From Glycomyces niveus (GTDB lineage: Bacteria; Actinomycetota; Actinomycetes; Mycobacteriales; Micromonosporaceae), in assembly GCF_017592475.1 (NCBI RefSeq), contig NZ_JAGFNP010000010.1, positions 182,286 to 246,285 of the forward strand: a stretch of DNA of 64,000 nt, given 5' to 3'. Shown here piece by piece: positions 25,153 through 33,203 of this stretch. Every line of letters starts with the position of its first letter. Positions within the stretch are counted from its first letter, which is position 1. The notes under the pieces were generated by a model. It was not told the DNA's origin, did no database searches, and was given only the letters and a program-made list of their open reading frames with translations. A program made the position numbers and the translations under genes.

Positions 25153-27912
25153 TCAGAATTCGCCTTGCCCCTCAAGGAGGTCGCGGATCTCCGCCGCGCG
25201 CGGATCGTCGATCTCAGTCGCGATCTCCAACGCCCGCAACAGGACGGCCTCGGCCTCCTCCTCGCGCCCGTCCGCCCGCAGCTCCCGGCCCAGGAGCGTC
25301 AGGCTCCCCGACTCGTACCACCGGTCGCCGATCCCGGCGAACAGGTCAGACGCCCTCCGCAGCCACGACGCCGCGACCGCGTGCTCGCCGAGCTGCCCGT
25401 GCGCCCGTCCGATCGTCTCCATCGCCCGACCCTGTCCGCGCTGGTGGGCGAGCTCGCGCAGCAGCTCCAGCGACCGACCGGCCGTCTCGACCGCCTCCGC
25501 CGCCCGGCCCGCCTCCGAATAGGACTGCGCGAGGTTCAGCAGCGACACCGCCAGGTCGCCCGGCTCATCGGTCTCCTCGTCAAGGCGAACACACCGACGC
25601 AGATGCTCGATCGCCTCCTCATGCCTTCCCATGCTGCGGAAGATCATCCCCAGGTTGTTCAGCACCGTCGCCTGCCCGCTGCGACTCCCGCTCTCCAGGT
25701 AGATCTCCAACGCCTGCCGCTGCGACGCGATCGCCTCGTCGAACCGCCGCAGATGCCGCAGACTCGCCCCCATCGTGAGCATCTCGGCCTCCCCGGCCCG
25801 GTCGCCCGCCCGCCGCGCCGCCGCCAAACCGGCCGCGCCGAGCGACGCGATCTCCGGCCAGGCCCGGCACCGGTCCAGGTGCGCCCACAGGATGTGCACC
25901 AGCCGCCAGCAGTTCCGGTCCAGCCCAGCGGCTTCGGCCGCACCCGCCCCGGCGATGAGGTTGTCGTGCTCGGTCTCGAACCAGTCGAGCGCCGCCGGGG
26001 CGTCCGCGAACGCGAGCGGCGCGACCTCGGTGCGCGGCGTCTCCAGGCCCGGACCCATCGACGTGGGCTGCAAGTGCGACCAAGCGGCGAGTCCGGTCGC
26101 GATGTACCAGTCGAGAAGCCGCGCGAGCGCCCGCGCTCGACCCTGCTCACCGTCCACTGCGGACGCGAGCTCGGCGGCGTAGACCCGCAGCAGGTCGTGC
26201 AGCTCGTACCGGCCCGGGCGGGGCCGTTTCAGCAGATTGTGGTCGACGAGCAGCTCCAGGTTCCGGAGCGCGACCACGGTCGTCGTGCCCGCCAGGGCCG
26301 CCGCGGCCGGCGCGTCGATATCGGGACCGGGAGCTGTGCCGAGCAGCCGGAACAGCTTCGCGGGCAGCGGCGGCAGCGCCCGGTACGACCACTCGAAGAC
26401 CTTGCGCACATCGTCGGCCCCGTCATCGAGCGCGTCGAGCCGCGCAGTCCCGTCGCTGGCCTCCTCGACCAGGTCCGGCACCGAGACACCGGTGTTGCGG
26501 ACCCGTTCGGCGGCAAGGGCGACGGCCAGCGGCAGGTGCCCGCACAACCCGGCGAGCTCCGCGATCGCGTTGGGGTGCTTCAAGACCGCCTCAGGGCCGA
26601 GCACGCGCTGCAGGAGCGCGGCCGACTCTGCGGGCGTGAACGGGTCGAGTTCGACCAGGGCCGCGCCTTCATGCCGACGCAGGCTCCGCAGCCGGTTCCG
26701 ACTGGTGATGAGGACCAGGCCGTCCGCGCCCGGGAGCAGGGGCCGCACCTGGTCGGCGTCCCGCACATTGTCGAGGAGCATGAGCACGCGGCGGCCCGCG
26801 AGCGCAGTGCGCAGCGCCGCCGAGCGGCCCTCCGTGTCCGGCGGGATCCGCTCGGGCGGCGTTCCAAGCGACAGCAGCAGTGTCATCAGGGCGGCGTCGG
26901 CGGAGCCGCCTTGCCAGTGGCCGGAGAGGTTCAGGTGCAGCTGCCCGTCGGGGAACCGGTCGGCGACCTGATGCGCCCAGTGCACGGCCAGCGTGGTCTT
27001 GCCGACCCCGGCCGGACCGCTGATCACCGCGATCGAGACGGGCGCGCGGCCGTGCTCGGCATCGGCGAGCAGCCGGTCGAGCTCGGCGAGGCGGTCGGCG
27101 CGGCCGGTGAACCCGGGGATGTCGGTCGCGAGCTGCCTCGGCGCCGGGACGGCCACCGGCGCGGCGGCCCGGGCGGTCTCCGGCTCCGGCTCTTGGCGCA
27201 GCACCGTGCGGTGGACGCGCTGCAGCTCCTCACCGGGATCGACGCCGAGCCGGTCGGCCAGGAGGGTGCGGATGCGCTGGTACGCAGCGAGGGCTTCGGC
27301 TTGGCGTCCGGACCGGTGCAGGGCGAGCATGAGCCGCGACCACAGGAACTCGCGCAGCGGGTGCGCGTTCGTGAGCGCCTGCAGTTCGGCCACGAGCTCG
27401 GCGTGCCCGCCCGCATCGAGGACGAGGTCAGCGCGGCGTTCGAGCGCGCGCAGCCGCTCCTCGACCAGCGTCGGTGCATGCGCCGATGCGAGCGCATCGG
27501 CGTCCACATCGGCCAGAGGCTCGCCGCGCCAGAGCCCGAGCGCCTGGTCCAGGATCGCGAGTTCGGCGGCACCGTCGGCGTGCTTCGACTCGTGGATCAA
27601 CGCCCGGAACCGTTGCACATCAACCGCATCAGCCTCCAGAACCAATGTGTACTCACCAGGCGAAGAGCGAATGGCGTCAGCGCCGAGGACCTGCCGCAGC
27701 CGGTTGACGACGGCGTGCAGGCGGTGCCGAGCGGTCGGCTCATCCTCGCCCCAGACGAGTGCGGCGAGCGCGCTGCTGCGCACCGGCCTGCCCGCCGCGA
27801 GGGCGAGGGCGGCGAGGACGGCCCGCTGCCGGCCGCCGTCGATCGGCGCAGGCCGGCCGTCGACGGTGACCTGGAACGGCCCGAGCAGTCCGATTCGGAT
27901 CATGTCTGTCAT
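25153..27912 (-). CDS. AfsR/SARP-type regulator with BTAD, NB-ARC ATPase and TPR domains
   Basis: This 919-residue cytoplasmic transcription factor has an OmpR-like winged helix at about residues 1-90 (IRIGLLGPFQV, LVWGEDEPTARHRLHAVVNRLR) and a bacterial transcriptional activation domain at about 95-250. Next come an ATPase with P-loop GPAGVGKTT and Walker B VLMLLDN, and C-terminal TPR repeats with paired A-x-x-x-L-E helices. Such proteins activate secondary metabolism or development genes. No biosynthetic cluster is adjacent. The ATG at 27912 (or 27903) starts the DNA-binding domain; the open frame runs to 28098 without conserved residues. Confidence 0.93.
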   Translation of the reverse strand: MTDMIRIGLLGPFQVTVDGRPAPIDGGRQRAVLAALALAAGRPVRSSALAALVWGEDEPTARHRLHAVVNRLRQVLGADAIRSSPGEYTLVLEADAVDVQRFRALIHESKHADGAAELAILDQALGLWRGEPLADVDADALASAHAPTLVEERLRALERRADLVLDAGGHAELVAELQALTNAHPLREFLWSRLMLALHRSGRQAEALAAYQRIRTLLADRLGVDPGEELQRVHRTVLRQEPEPETARAAAPVAVPAPRQLATDIPGFTGRADRLAELDRLLADAEHGRAPVSIAVISGPAGVGKTTLAVHWAHQVADRFPDGQLHLNLSGHWQGGSADAALMTLLLSLGTPPERIPPDTEGRSAALRTALAGRRVLMLLDNVRDADQVRPLLPGADGLVLITSRNRLRSLRRHEGAALVELDPFTPAESAALLQRVLGPEAVLKHPNAIAELAGLCGHLPLAVALAAERVRNTGVSVPDLVEEASDGTARLDALDDGADDVRKVFEWSYRALPPLPAKLFRLLGTAPGPDIDAPAAAALAGTTTVVALRNLELLVDHNLLKRPRPGRYELHDLLRVYAAELASAVDGEQGRARALARLLDWYIATGLAAWSHLQPTSMGPGLETPRTEVAPLAFADAPAALDWFETEHDNLIAGAGAAEAAGLDRNCWRLVHILWAHLDRCRAWPEIASLGAAGLAAARRAGDRAGEAEMLTMGASLRHLRRFDEAIASQRQALEIYLESGSRSGQATVLNNLGMIFRSMGRHEEAIEHLRRCVRLDEETDEPGDLAVSLLNLAQSYSEAGRAAEAVETAGRSLELLRELAHQRGQGRAMETIGRAHGQLGEHAVAASWLRRASDLFAGIGDRWYESGSLTLLGRELRADGREEEAEAVLLRALEIATEIDDPRAAEIRDLLEGQGEF

Positions 27913-28125
27913 GGCGCGGCATCTCGCAGTGATGGTTGCATTCGCCACGCAGCGGGGCCGGGCGATCGCGGGGGCAGGGCGCGGGCGGTGCGCCCGGCGG
28001 CGGTGCCGCCGAACGCCCACATTAACCGTGCCGCGCTCGCGGAGAACGAACCGCGACCGCCGGTCCGCGATCCGGCCCGGGGCTGCACCGGGTGTCACTG
28101 CGGCGCGGCCCCGGACCGGTGCCGT

Positions 28126-28599
28126 TCACTCCTCAGGTCGACCCAGGATCCAGACGGTCATGCGCTTCCGGGCGTGGAAGACGAGGTGATCCGGGTTGGC
28201 CTTGAGCCAGTGGTGCTGGCTCAGTTCGTGGATGAGCGCGGTGTAGTGGGCTTGGCTCTGGCGTTGTTCGGTGAGCGGTTCGGCGAGGTGCGGTTCGCCG
28301 TAGAGCGCACGGGTGACGGCTTCGACGGCGAGGTGGTCCGGCGGCGGAACGGTGCTGCGCCCGGCCTGGCGCATTTCGGTCATGAACGCGCCCAACCGGA
28401 TGTAGTCGATCGGCCCGGCCCCGAGCCCGGCGCCCGGACCGAAGCGGAATTCGAGGACCACGGCAGTGGCGGCCCGGAGGAGGTCGGCGGCGAAGGCGTG
28501 GTCTCTCACTTGGAACCGCTGCCGGAGGTTCGCGGCGGTCGCGATTTCGCCGGTGACGAGCGCCGTCAGGTGGGCGCGGTGGAGCGCGTCGGGTGTCAT
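28126..28599 (-). CDS. Small helical hypothetical protein, family member A
   Basis: This 157-residue protein with no known domain is predicted largely alpha-helical, without signal or membrane segments. Its middle (PDHLAVEAVTRALYG, then TEQRQSQAHYTALI) aligns by eye with parts of the proteins at 28596-29129 and 32006-32449, so the three look like one family. The start overlaps the upstream gene by ATGA, making an operon with member B. Third-position GC is normal for the genome. Confidence 0.75.
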   Translation of the reverse strand: MTPDALHRAHLTALVTGEIATAANLRQRFQVRDHAFAADLLRAATAVVLEFRFGPGAGLGAGPIDYIRLGAFMTEMRQAGRSTVPPPDHLAVEAVTRALYGEPHLAEPLTEQRQSQAHYTALIHELSQHHWLKANPDHLVFHARKRMTVWILGRPEE

Positions 28600-29129
28600 G
28601 CGTCGATTCCTTCCGGGGCGGGTGCGGACTGCGCGGGAGCGGCCGGTTGAGTCTTTGACGACTTGAGCGTTGGTGAGTCGAGGGCCTTGCCCAGGAGGTC
28701 TTCCCGTGCTTCTTCGACGAGATCGAAGAGTTCATCCATTTCGGACTCGGTCAGCTTCGGATCGGCGAACTCGTCGATGACCGCCCACATGTACGCGGCC
28801 TGTTCGGTGTGCGGGATCTCGGTGAGCAGCACCGATTCGGAGGTGACCGCCCGGACCATGGCCTCGGCGCGCAGCGCCTCGAACGGCCGCTCCGGGCTGT
28901 AGTGCTTGTCGTGCAGGCGTTTCGTGAAGGCCGCGAGTTCGGCCGGGTCGGGCTCGTAGCCGAGTTCCTCGACCACGAACTGGGTGAAGAGCGTCAGCGT
29001 GAACAGCAGGTGGCTCATGCGCTGCTCGACGCTGATCTGCGCGGCGAGACGCGCGGCCTCGGCCGCCTCGCCCCGCAGGCGCGCCATGGCGTGCGCGCGG
29101 AACAGTGCGGTCTGGTTGGCGGGATCCAC
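28596..29129 (-). CDS. Small helical hypothetical protein, family member B
   Basis: About 177 residues from GTG 29129, which has AAAGG seven bases upstream; a GTG at 29159 is possible but overlaps a TTATCCACA box. The protein is helical. RPFEALRAEAMVRAVTSES followed by TEIPHTEQAAYMW is the block shared with members A and C. The C-terminal tail is Pro/Ala-rich (PAAPAQSAPAPEG). No recognised function. First gene of a pair with member A. Confidence 0.75.
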   Translation of the reverse strand: MDPANQTALFRAHAMARLRGEAAEAARLAAQISVEQRMSHLLFTLTLFTQFVVEELGYEPDPAELAAFTKRLHDKHYSPERPFEALRAEAMVRAVTSESVLLTEIPHTEQAAYMWAVIDEFADPKLTESEMDELFDLVEEAREDLLGKALDSPTLKSSKTQPAAPAQSAPAPEGIDA

Positions 29130-29151
29130 GGATACACCTTTCGTGAGTGAG

Positions 29152-29206
29152 TTATCCACAGGCCGTTGATCTGCGGATTTGCCTGTCGGGACGGGAGTTA
29201 TCCACA
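29152..29206. promoter_or_regulatory. Two perfect DnaA-box-like nonamers
   Basis: TTATCCACA occurs at 29152-29160 and 29198-29206, in the same orientation, each within a longer shared GAGTTATCCACAGG. They lie immediately upstream of family member B. This matches the Escherichia coli DnaA consensus exactly; high-GC actinobacteria more often use TTGTCCACA. There is no dnaA, dnaN or AT-rich unwinding element, so a regulatory or relic role is more likely than an origin. Confidence 0.5.
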
Positions 29207-29350
29207 GGCGGGAAATGCGTCGTTGAACTGCTTGACTTTCTGTGACAGGCTGGCTTCAGTTTTGGTGTAGGTGAGGCGGTTGGAGAGGGCCGCGCGGACC
29301 GCCTGGAAGTCTCGGGTCGCGGGGTTGGCTCCCGCGCCCGGGCACCTGCA
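29198..29350 (-). pseudogene. C-terminal scrap of a lost gene
   Basis: The minus strand reads DFQAVRAALSNRL, then TYTKTEASLSQKVKQFNDAF and ends PACG with a stop inside the second TTATCCACA box. The reading is protein-like, but the frame is closed by a stop at 29351 and no start codon fits. Parent family not recognised. Confidence 0.4.
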
Positions 29351-29369
29351 TCAGACTCCGCGGAGGCGC

Positions 29370-29400
29370 GGGCGGTCGGCTTTGCCAGAGCCGACCGCCC
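29370..29400 (-). terminator. Hairpin downstream of the 696-residue protein gene
   Basis: A 12-base stem GGGCGGTCGGCT pairs with its complement across a seven-base loop. There is no T-run on either side, so it may end transcription only weakly. Confidence 0.5.
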
Positions 29401-29610
29401 CGCCACAACACTTCAGCCGGGCTTCAGCGGTCGCAGTCTTGTTGGGCGGTTGTCAGACTGTGATCGCTTCGCGTTCGACGCGGGCGGTGCGCGAACTCGC
29501 CCGGGATCGCAAGCGAATCGGGGTCATTCCCGGAGAAGGAGCGCACCGGCAACGGGTCTGGTTGAGCGCCTGGCCATACCAGGCGCGGACGCGGTGGGGT
29601 GCGAGTCGGC

Positions 29611-31701
29611 CTACGCCCACGCCGCACCTCCGGACAGGTGCCCGCGAACCGCCTCCGGGGACACGGCGGAGCGGGCGCGCTGCGCGCCTCGCATCGCCTG
29701 CGCGAACCGCCTGGTCCGATCGGCGAGCGCGGCATGCCGCTCGGGCGGGACGGCGTCGGCCCCGCGCGGCCGGAGCCTGTCGGGCGAGGCCGGGTCTGCC
29801 CCGCGCGGCCGCCTGTCAGCCGAAACCGGATCGGTCCCGCCCGGCCGGGGCCGGTGGCGGAGGAGCCCGGCGATCAGACGCAGCCCTCGCGCGATCCGGC
29901 CGATGGTCGGCCCGCCTTCGCGTTCGACCGCGGTCCCACGGTTCGTGCGGGACTGCAGGTGGGCGGCGGCAAGGCCGGCGGACTTGTCGAGGAACCGGTC
30001 CCAGGCGTCTTCGCGGAGCTTCGAGAACCGGAACCCGGCGACCGGGTCCACCCATTCGCCTCCGTGCGGTTCTTCTTGGCGATCGACTTTCGGCCAGGGA
30101 CGAAGCCGCGGACGCGCTGGCACGCTCGCCAACGGGGTCCCTCGGCCGGGGATCGGGCCTTCGGAAGCTGCGGGCCGCTGTCGGGCCGTGTGTACCTGAT
30201 GCGGGCCTTCGCCTTCGGCCTCGACCGGCCCGTGACGGAACCCGAACCCCTTCGGTCCGTCGCCTCCGGCCTCGACCGACCACTGCGGGGACGGGCGATC
30301 GGACCCCGAGCGCCGTGCTCGCGGCTGCTGCGAGCGCTGATCGGGAACGACGCGCAGGTTCGCGGGCGTCACCGCCGGAGGCGTCGGCCCCGACCGGTCC
30401 TCGCCATCCCGCTTCCGCTCTCCGGCTTCTCGGCCCTCGCGGCTCTCGGAGCCGCGAATCTCGCGCTCGCCCGCCCCACTGACCTCGCCCGCCCGACCCG
30501 CATCGCGAGCCTCGCGGGCTTCGCGCTCGCGGGTGAGGCGGGTGCGACGGTCGTAGAGCGCTTCGGCCCGCTCCGCCCACTCGGCCTTCTCGGGATCTTC
30601 CTCGATCTCCCACCACGGGATCGGATCGGGGAGTTCGTCGCGACGGTGACGGCCGGTGCGACGGTCGGGGAACCACCCCGGGGTCCCGAACGGACCCGGA
30701 TCGAGCACGTCGTACGGACGGTTCTTGTCGATCAGCCAGTCGTCGCCGGGCTTGTGGCGCAGGTGGTCTGGCTCGTAGCGGGGCGACCAGGGGTCGTCGT
30801 CGGCGGCGTCGAGGAGGCAGAGGTCGGGACGGGTTTGGTAGCGGTACGCACCGGGTGTCATCGGATCGGGTGAACCGTCGGACAGGAACAGGCGGCGGTC
30901 CGCCCAGTCATAGAACCCATCGACCTCTTCGAACAGGCCCGGATTCTTGGGGTGCGGGTAGGCCGGGTTGTGGCGCGGGTCGGACGAGACGGGATCGGCT
31001 GTGCATGCCGAAACCTGCGGCAGCGCAGTCGGTCCGGTTGCTGGCGCTCCGGACTGCGGCCGGACGAACGGTCCGACTTCTCCCGCCTCCGCCTGCGGGA
31101 GCGAGGTCGAGTCGCCGGAGGAGCGGCCCGCCAGCCGGCTGCGCCCTCGGCCCGCCGAGTCACCCGCCAGCGGTGCGGCGCTCTGCCTCGCCCCCCTTGC
31201 CGCGACCTGCGGCAGCGACACCGAACGGTTCGCAGGGAGGCCCGCCCTCGCGCCGCCTGGGGCGTGGCCGCTCGAATTCGGGACGCCCGGGGCAAGGCCC
31301 GAACTCGAGCCGTGGGAGGCATCGCCCTCCCCTGGGGCGCTGGTCGAGTCGCGCGATGAGTTGTCCTCCATCGAAGCGGTCGCGAAGCTGCGCAAGGCGT
31401 TGCCCGGCATCGGGTCACGCGGTGTGCCGCCCGTAAGCGTGAGGTTCGGGACGTCCGACGAGGTCCGCGAGTCGAAATCGCGAGCGGCCATGTCGCGGAG
31501 CCGAGCGCGGAGGAGCTCAGCGAGCTCCCGGTCGCGGTCATCGAACGGTTCGGAATCGACCTGACCGGCGGCCGACACGGCTGCGGTCGGCTCGGTCGAT
31601 TCAGTCGAGGGTGCGGTGGAGTACGCGGCGGTGTCGGTGTTGAAGCCGCGCGAATGGCTGTTTTCAGGTACGCCGGAATAGCGTATCGTCGTAGACGACA
31701 C
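29611..31701 (-). CDS. Large low-complexity protein of unknown function in the accessory island
   Basis: This 696-residue protein starts at GTG 31701, six bases after GGAG; the open frame goes on to 31923 through an AT-rich leader and a hairpin, so the longer start is unlikely. Residues about 40-250 are Ser/Gly/Pro-rich with three SLPQ/ALPQ-like repeats. About 255-360 is a more ordered Asp/Pro/Trp-rich part (YDVLDPGPFGTPGWF, PDPIPWWEIEEDPEKAEW). Then come an Arg/Glu-rich helical stretch and a final Arg/Pro-rich tail with RPRGADP-type repeats. A short ordered segment, WVDPVAGFRFSKLREDAWDR, precedes the tail. No membrane, signal or enzyme motif. GC3 supports this strand rather than the long opposite-strand frame. 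Confidence 0.7.
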   Translation of the reverse strand: MSSTTIRYSGVPENSHSRGFNTDTAAYSTAPSTESTEPTAAVSAAGQVDSEPFDDRDRELAELLRARLRDMAARDFDSRTSSDVPNLTLTGGTPRDPMPGNALRSFATASMEDNSSRDSTSAPGEGDASHGSSSGLAPGVPNSSGHAPGGARAGLPANRSVSLPQVAARGARQSAAPLAGDSAGRGRSRLAGRSSGDSTSLPQAEAGEVGPFVRPQSGAPATGPTALPQVSACTADPVSSDPRHNPAYPHPKNPGLFEEVDGFYDWADRRLFLSDGSPDPMTPGAYRYQTRPDLCLLDAADDDPWSPRYEPDHLRHKPGDDWLIDKNRPYDVLDPGPFGTPGWFPDRRTGRHRRDELPDPIPWWEIEEDPEKAEWAERAEALYDRRTRLTREREAREARDAGRAGEVSGAGEREIRGSESREGREAGERKRDGEDRSGPTPPAVTPANLRVVPDQRSQQPRARRSGSDRPSPQWSVEAGGDGPKGFGFRHGPVEAEGEGPHQVHTARQRPAASEGPIPGRGTPLASVPARPRLRPWPKVDRQEEPHGGEWVDPVAGFRFSKLREDAWDRFLDKSAGLAAAHLQSRTNRGTAVEREGGPTIGRIARGLRLIAGLLRHRPRPGGTDPVSADRRPRGADPASPDRLRPRGADAVPPERHAALADRTRRFAQAMRGAQRARSAVSPEAVRGHLSGGAAWA

Positions 31702-31722
31702 AGAAGCTCCGTTTCTGTTGTT

Positions 31723-31770
31723 GGCCGCCCGGCGGGCCTGTGATTGGTAGTCGTGGACCACCGGGCGGCC
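31723..31770 (-). promoter_or_regulatory. Leader hairpin just before the 696-residue gene
   Basis: GGCCGCCCGG pairs perfectly with CCGGGCGGCC (extended with two mismatches) around a loop of about 16 bases, 22 bases before the GTG. It lies between a probable upstream promoter and the ribosome-binding site, so it could act as an attenuator. On the plus strand it is followed by TTTA. Confidence 0.4.
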
Positions 31771-31898
31771 TTTACATTCTGGCCTATCGATAAAGTCTGA
31801 TGTGAGCTGGATGTTCCGTAACAAGCTCCGTTCGAGACGTAAGAACCTGGCTCGCTTTCGATTGCGCGAGAACTTGTCTCGATGATGACTCTTCAAAA

Positions 31899-31922
31899 AC
31901 TTACGTGTCAACTTACGTGACA
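31899..31922 (-). repeat. Tandem 12-mer in an AT-rich promoter region
   Basis: ACTTACGTGTCA and ACTTACGTGACA lie head to tail and differ at one base. On the minus strand this gives TTGACA, and CATCAT 18 bases later could be a -10. The block 31771-31950 is conspicuously AT-rich for this window and probably carries the promoter and a regulator site. Confidence 0.45.
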
Positions 31923-31949
31923 AAAGTGTCTAGAAGTTTCTTGAAAACG

Positions 31950-31983
31950 CTTGGGGGGCAAGGCCAAAGGCCTTGCCCCCAAG
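31950..31983 (-). terminator. Terminator of the 33.4-32.0 kb operon
   Basis: A stem CTTG-GGGGCAAGGCC with one bulged G pairs across AAA. Read on the minus strand it is followed by CGTTTTC, 22 bases after the stop of family member C. Confidence 0.85.
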
Positions 31984-32005
31984 TTCGTGAGGGTCGTGAG
32001 CGTGG

Positions 32006-32449
32006 TTACACCTCGCTCAGCCACTCCAGTGCAAGCGTCTTCGCTTCAGCGAGGTACTGATCGAGCTGCGCGTAGACCCCAGGCGACTTGTGGACGATCA
32101 TTCGGAGCGCCATCGTCTGATATCGGAGTTGCTCTTTGGCGGAGACTTCATCGAGCGACTGGTCTTCATCGTAGACCGCTCGGATCAGCACTTCCATCGC
32201 CAGCGAGCGGAAAGGTGGCTTCGCGGTGCGGTAGGCATTCGCCATCTCATCAACGAAGTCTTTGATCGCGACGAGGCCGTGATCCTCCTCGAAGAGTGCA
32301 TCCACGAGCTCGGTAAACACAGCCGCGATGTAGACGACGTACTCGCGCTCGTCTTCGTCTGGCATCTGCTCGATCAGCTCACGCGCGTTCGCGCCTTCGC
32401 CGAGCGCAAGCGCCTTGGCGATCTTCTGAAACAGTTCGTAGTTAGCCAT
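32006..32449 (-). CDS. Small helical hypothetical protein, family member C
   Basis: This 147-residue acidic, helical protein starts MANYELFQ. Its core, PPFRSLAMEVLIRAVYDED followed by LDEVSAKEQLRYQ, is the clearest version of the block shared with members A and B. The ATG at 32449 has GAAGG upstream and overlaps the preceding gene's stop by eight bases, so the two are translationally coupled. Its base composition is visibly less GC-rich than the flanking core genes. Could be a partner or immunity-type protein for its operon neighbour, but no homology shows this. Confidence 0.75.
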   Translation of the reverse strand: MANYELFQKIAKALALGEGANARELIEQMPDEDEREYVVYIAAVFTELVDALFEEDHGLVAIKDFVDEMANAYRTAKPPFRSLAMEVLIRAVYDEDQSLDEVSAKEQLRYQTMALRMIVHKSPGVYAQLDQYLAEAKTLALEWLSEV

Positions 32450-33194
32450 TTTCCTTCTTCCGAGACAGGCGAGTTGCCGCTTCAAAGGCGAACGCCGCGA
32501 TCACGATCGTAGAGCTGAGCAAGTCACCGGCTTTGATGCCTTCGGCCTCGACGCGGCTGACAAAGACAGGTGGCTGGCCAGTTGGCACCTCGACGATAGC
32601 TTGTGCCTGGGAGCCCCAGGGATCGAAGTCGTCCTCGATGTCGAAGGTGAACTCGCCCGCCGCCTGCTTCGTGGTACCGGCAAGTTCGTCGGTATTGCGG
32701 ACCGCAGATCGACCGAAGCGGCTCAGCGCACCTCGCCTACGGTCGGCGTTGGCATTTTCGTGCTCCTTCTGGAAGGGGCCGATGGAGGGATCGACTCCGG
32801 ACAGCTCCTCACCGGTCGGGACCGGATCATCTCTGAGATGCCTTGGGATGGCATCAAGCCCGGCCTTCGGGGCGCCATCGGCATCGATCCGCGTCAGCGG
32901 CACGACCGCCCCAGACCCGGGGGCTCCCGGTCCCATGTTGCCCTGGATGGCCGACATGACCATGAAGTGCGCCTTCGTCAAGGCCCCCTCAAGTGCAGCC
33001 CGAAGCGACTCCGCCTCCTCGACCTCATCGACAACCTTCCGCATCCTCGCGGCGCTGCCTTCAAGCCCAAGGCCGATCATCGCTGTGATCGTGTGCTCCG
33101 CCTGTCCCTTAGACGAATTGATCGGCCCCGCGACCTCCGCCGCCGCCGCACGATCAGCCTCGATCTTGGCGGCCAGGTCATTCAGACTTCCCAC
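32442..33194 (-). CDS. Coiled-coil protein with long C-terminal extension, possible secreted effector
   Basis: This 250-residue protein has an N-terminal 85-90 residues that are helical and Ala/Glu-rich (MGSLNDLAAKIEADRAAAA, LGLEGSAARMRKVVDEVEE). They match by eye the whole small protein encoded just upstream. Residues about 90-250 are unique: a Gly/Pro linker, a charged segment (GPFQKEHENANADRRRGALS), an acidic patch (FDIEDDFDPWG) and a hydrophobic stretch STIVIAAFAFEAA before the terminal RKKENG. This N-helical plus variable C-terminal layout recalls polymorphic toxins, but no toxin fold is recognised. Confidence 0.75.
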   Translation of the reverse strand: MGSLNDLAAKIEADRAAAAEVAGPINSSKGQAEHTITAMIGLGLEGSAARMRKVVDEVEEAESLRAALEGALTKAHFMVMSAIQGNMGPGAPGSGAVVPLTRIDADGAPKAGLDAIPRHLRDDPVPTGEELSGVDPSIGPFQKEHENANADRRRGALSRFGRSAVRNTDELAGTTKQAAGEFTFDIEDDFDPWGSQAQAIVEVPTGQPPVFVSRVEAEGIKAGDLLSSTIVIAAFAFEAATRLSRKKENG

Positions 33195-33203
33195 GACCGG
33201 TCC

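Noticed and set aside
29152..29206. Chromosomal or plasmid replication origin
   Set aside because: Only two boxes, no dnaA, dnaN, rep or par gene, and no AT-rich unwinding stretch beside them.
29599..30873. Long plus-strand frame opposite the 696-residue gene
   Set aside because: Arg/Pro/Gly-rich with no ordered segment; third-position GC and a ribosome-binding site support the minus strand.
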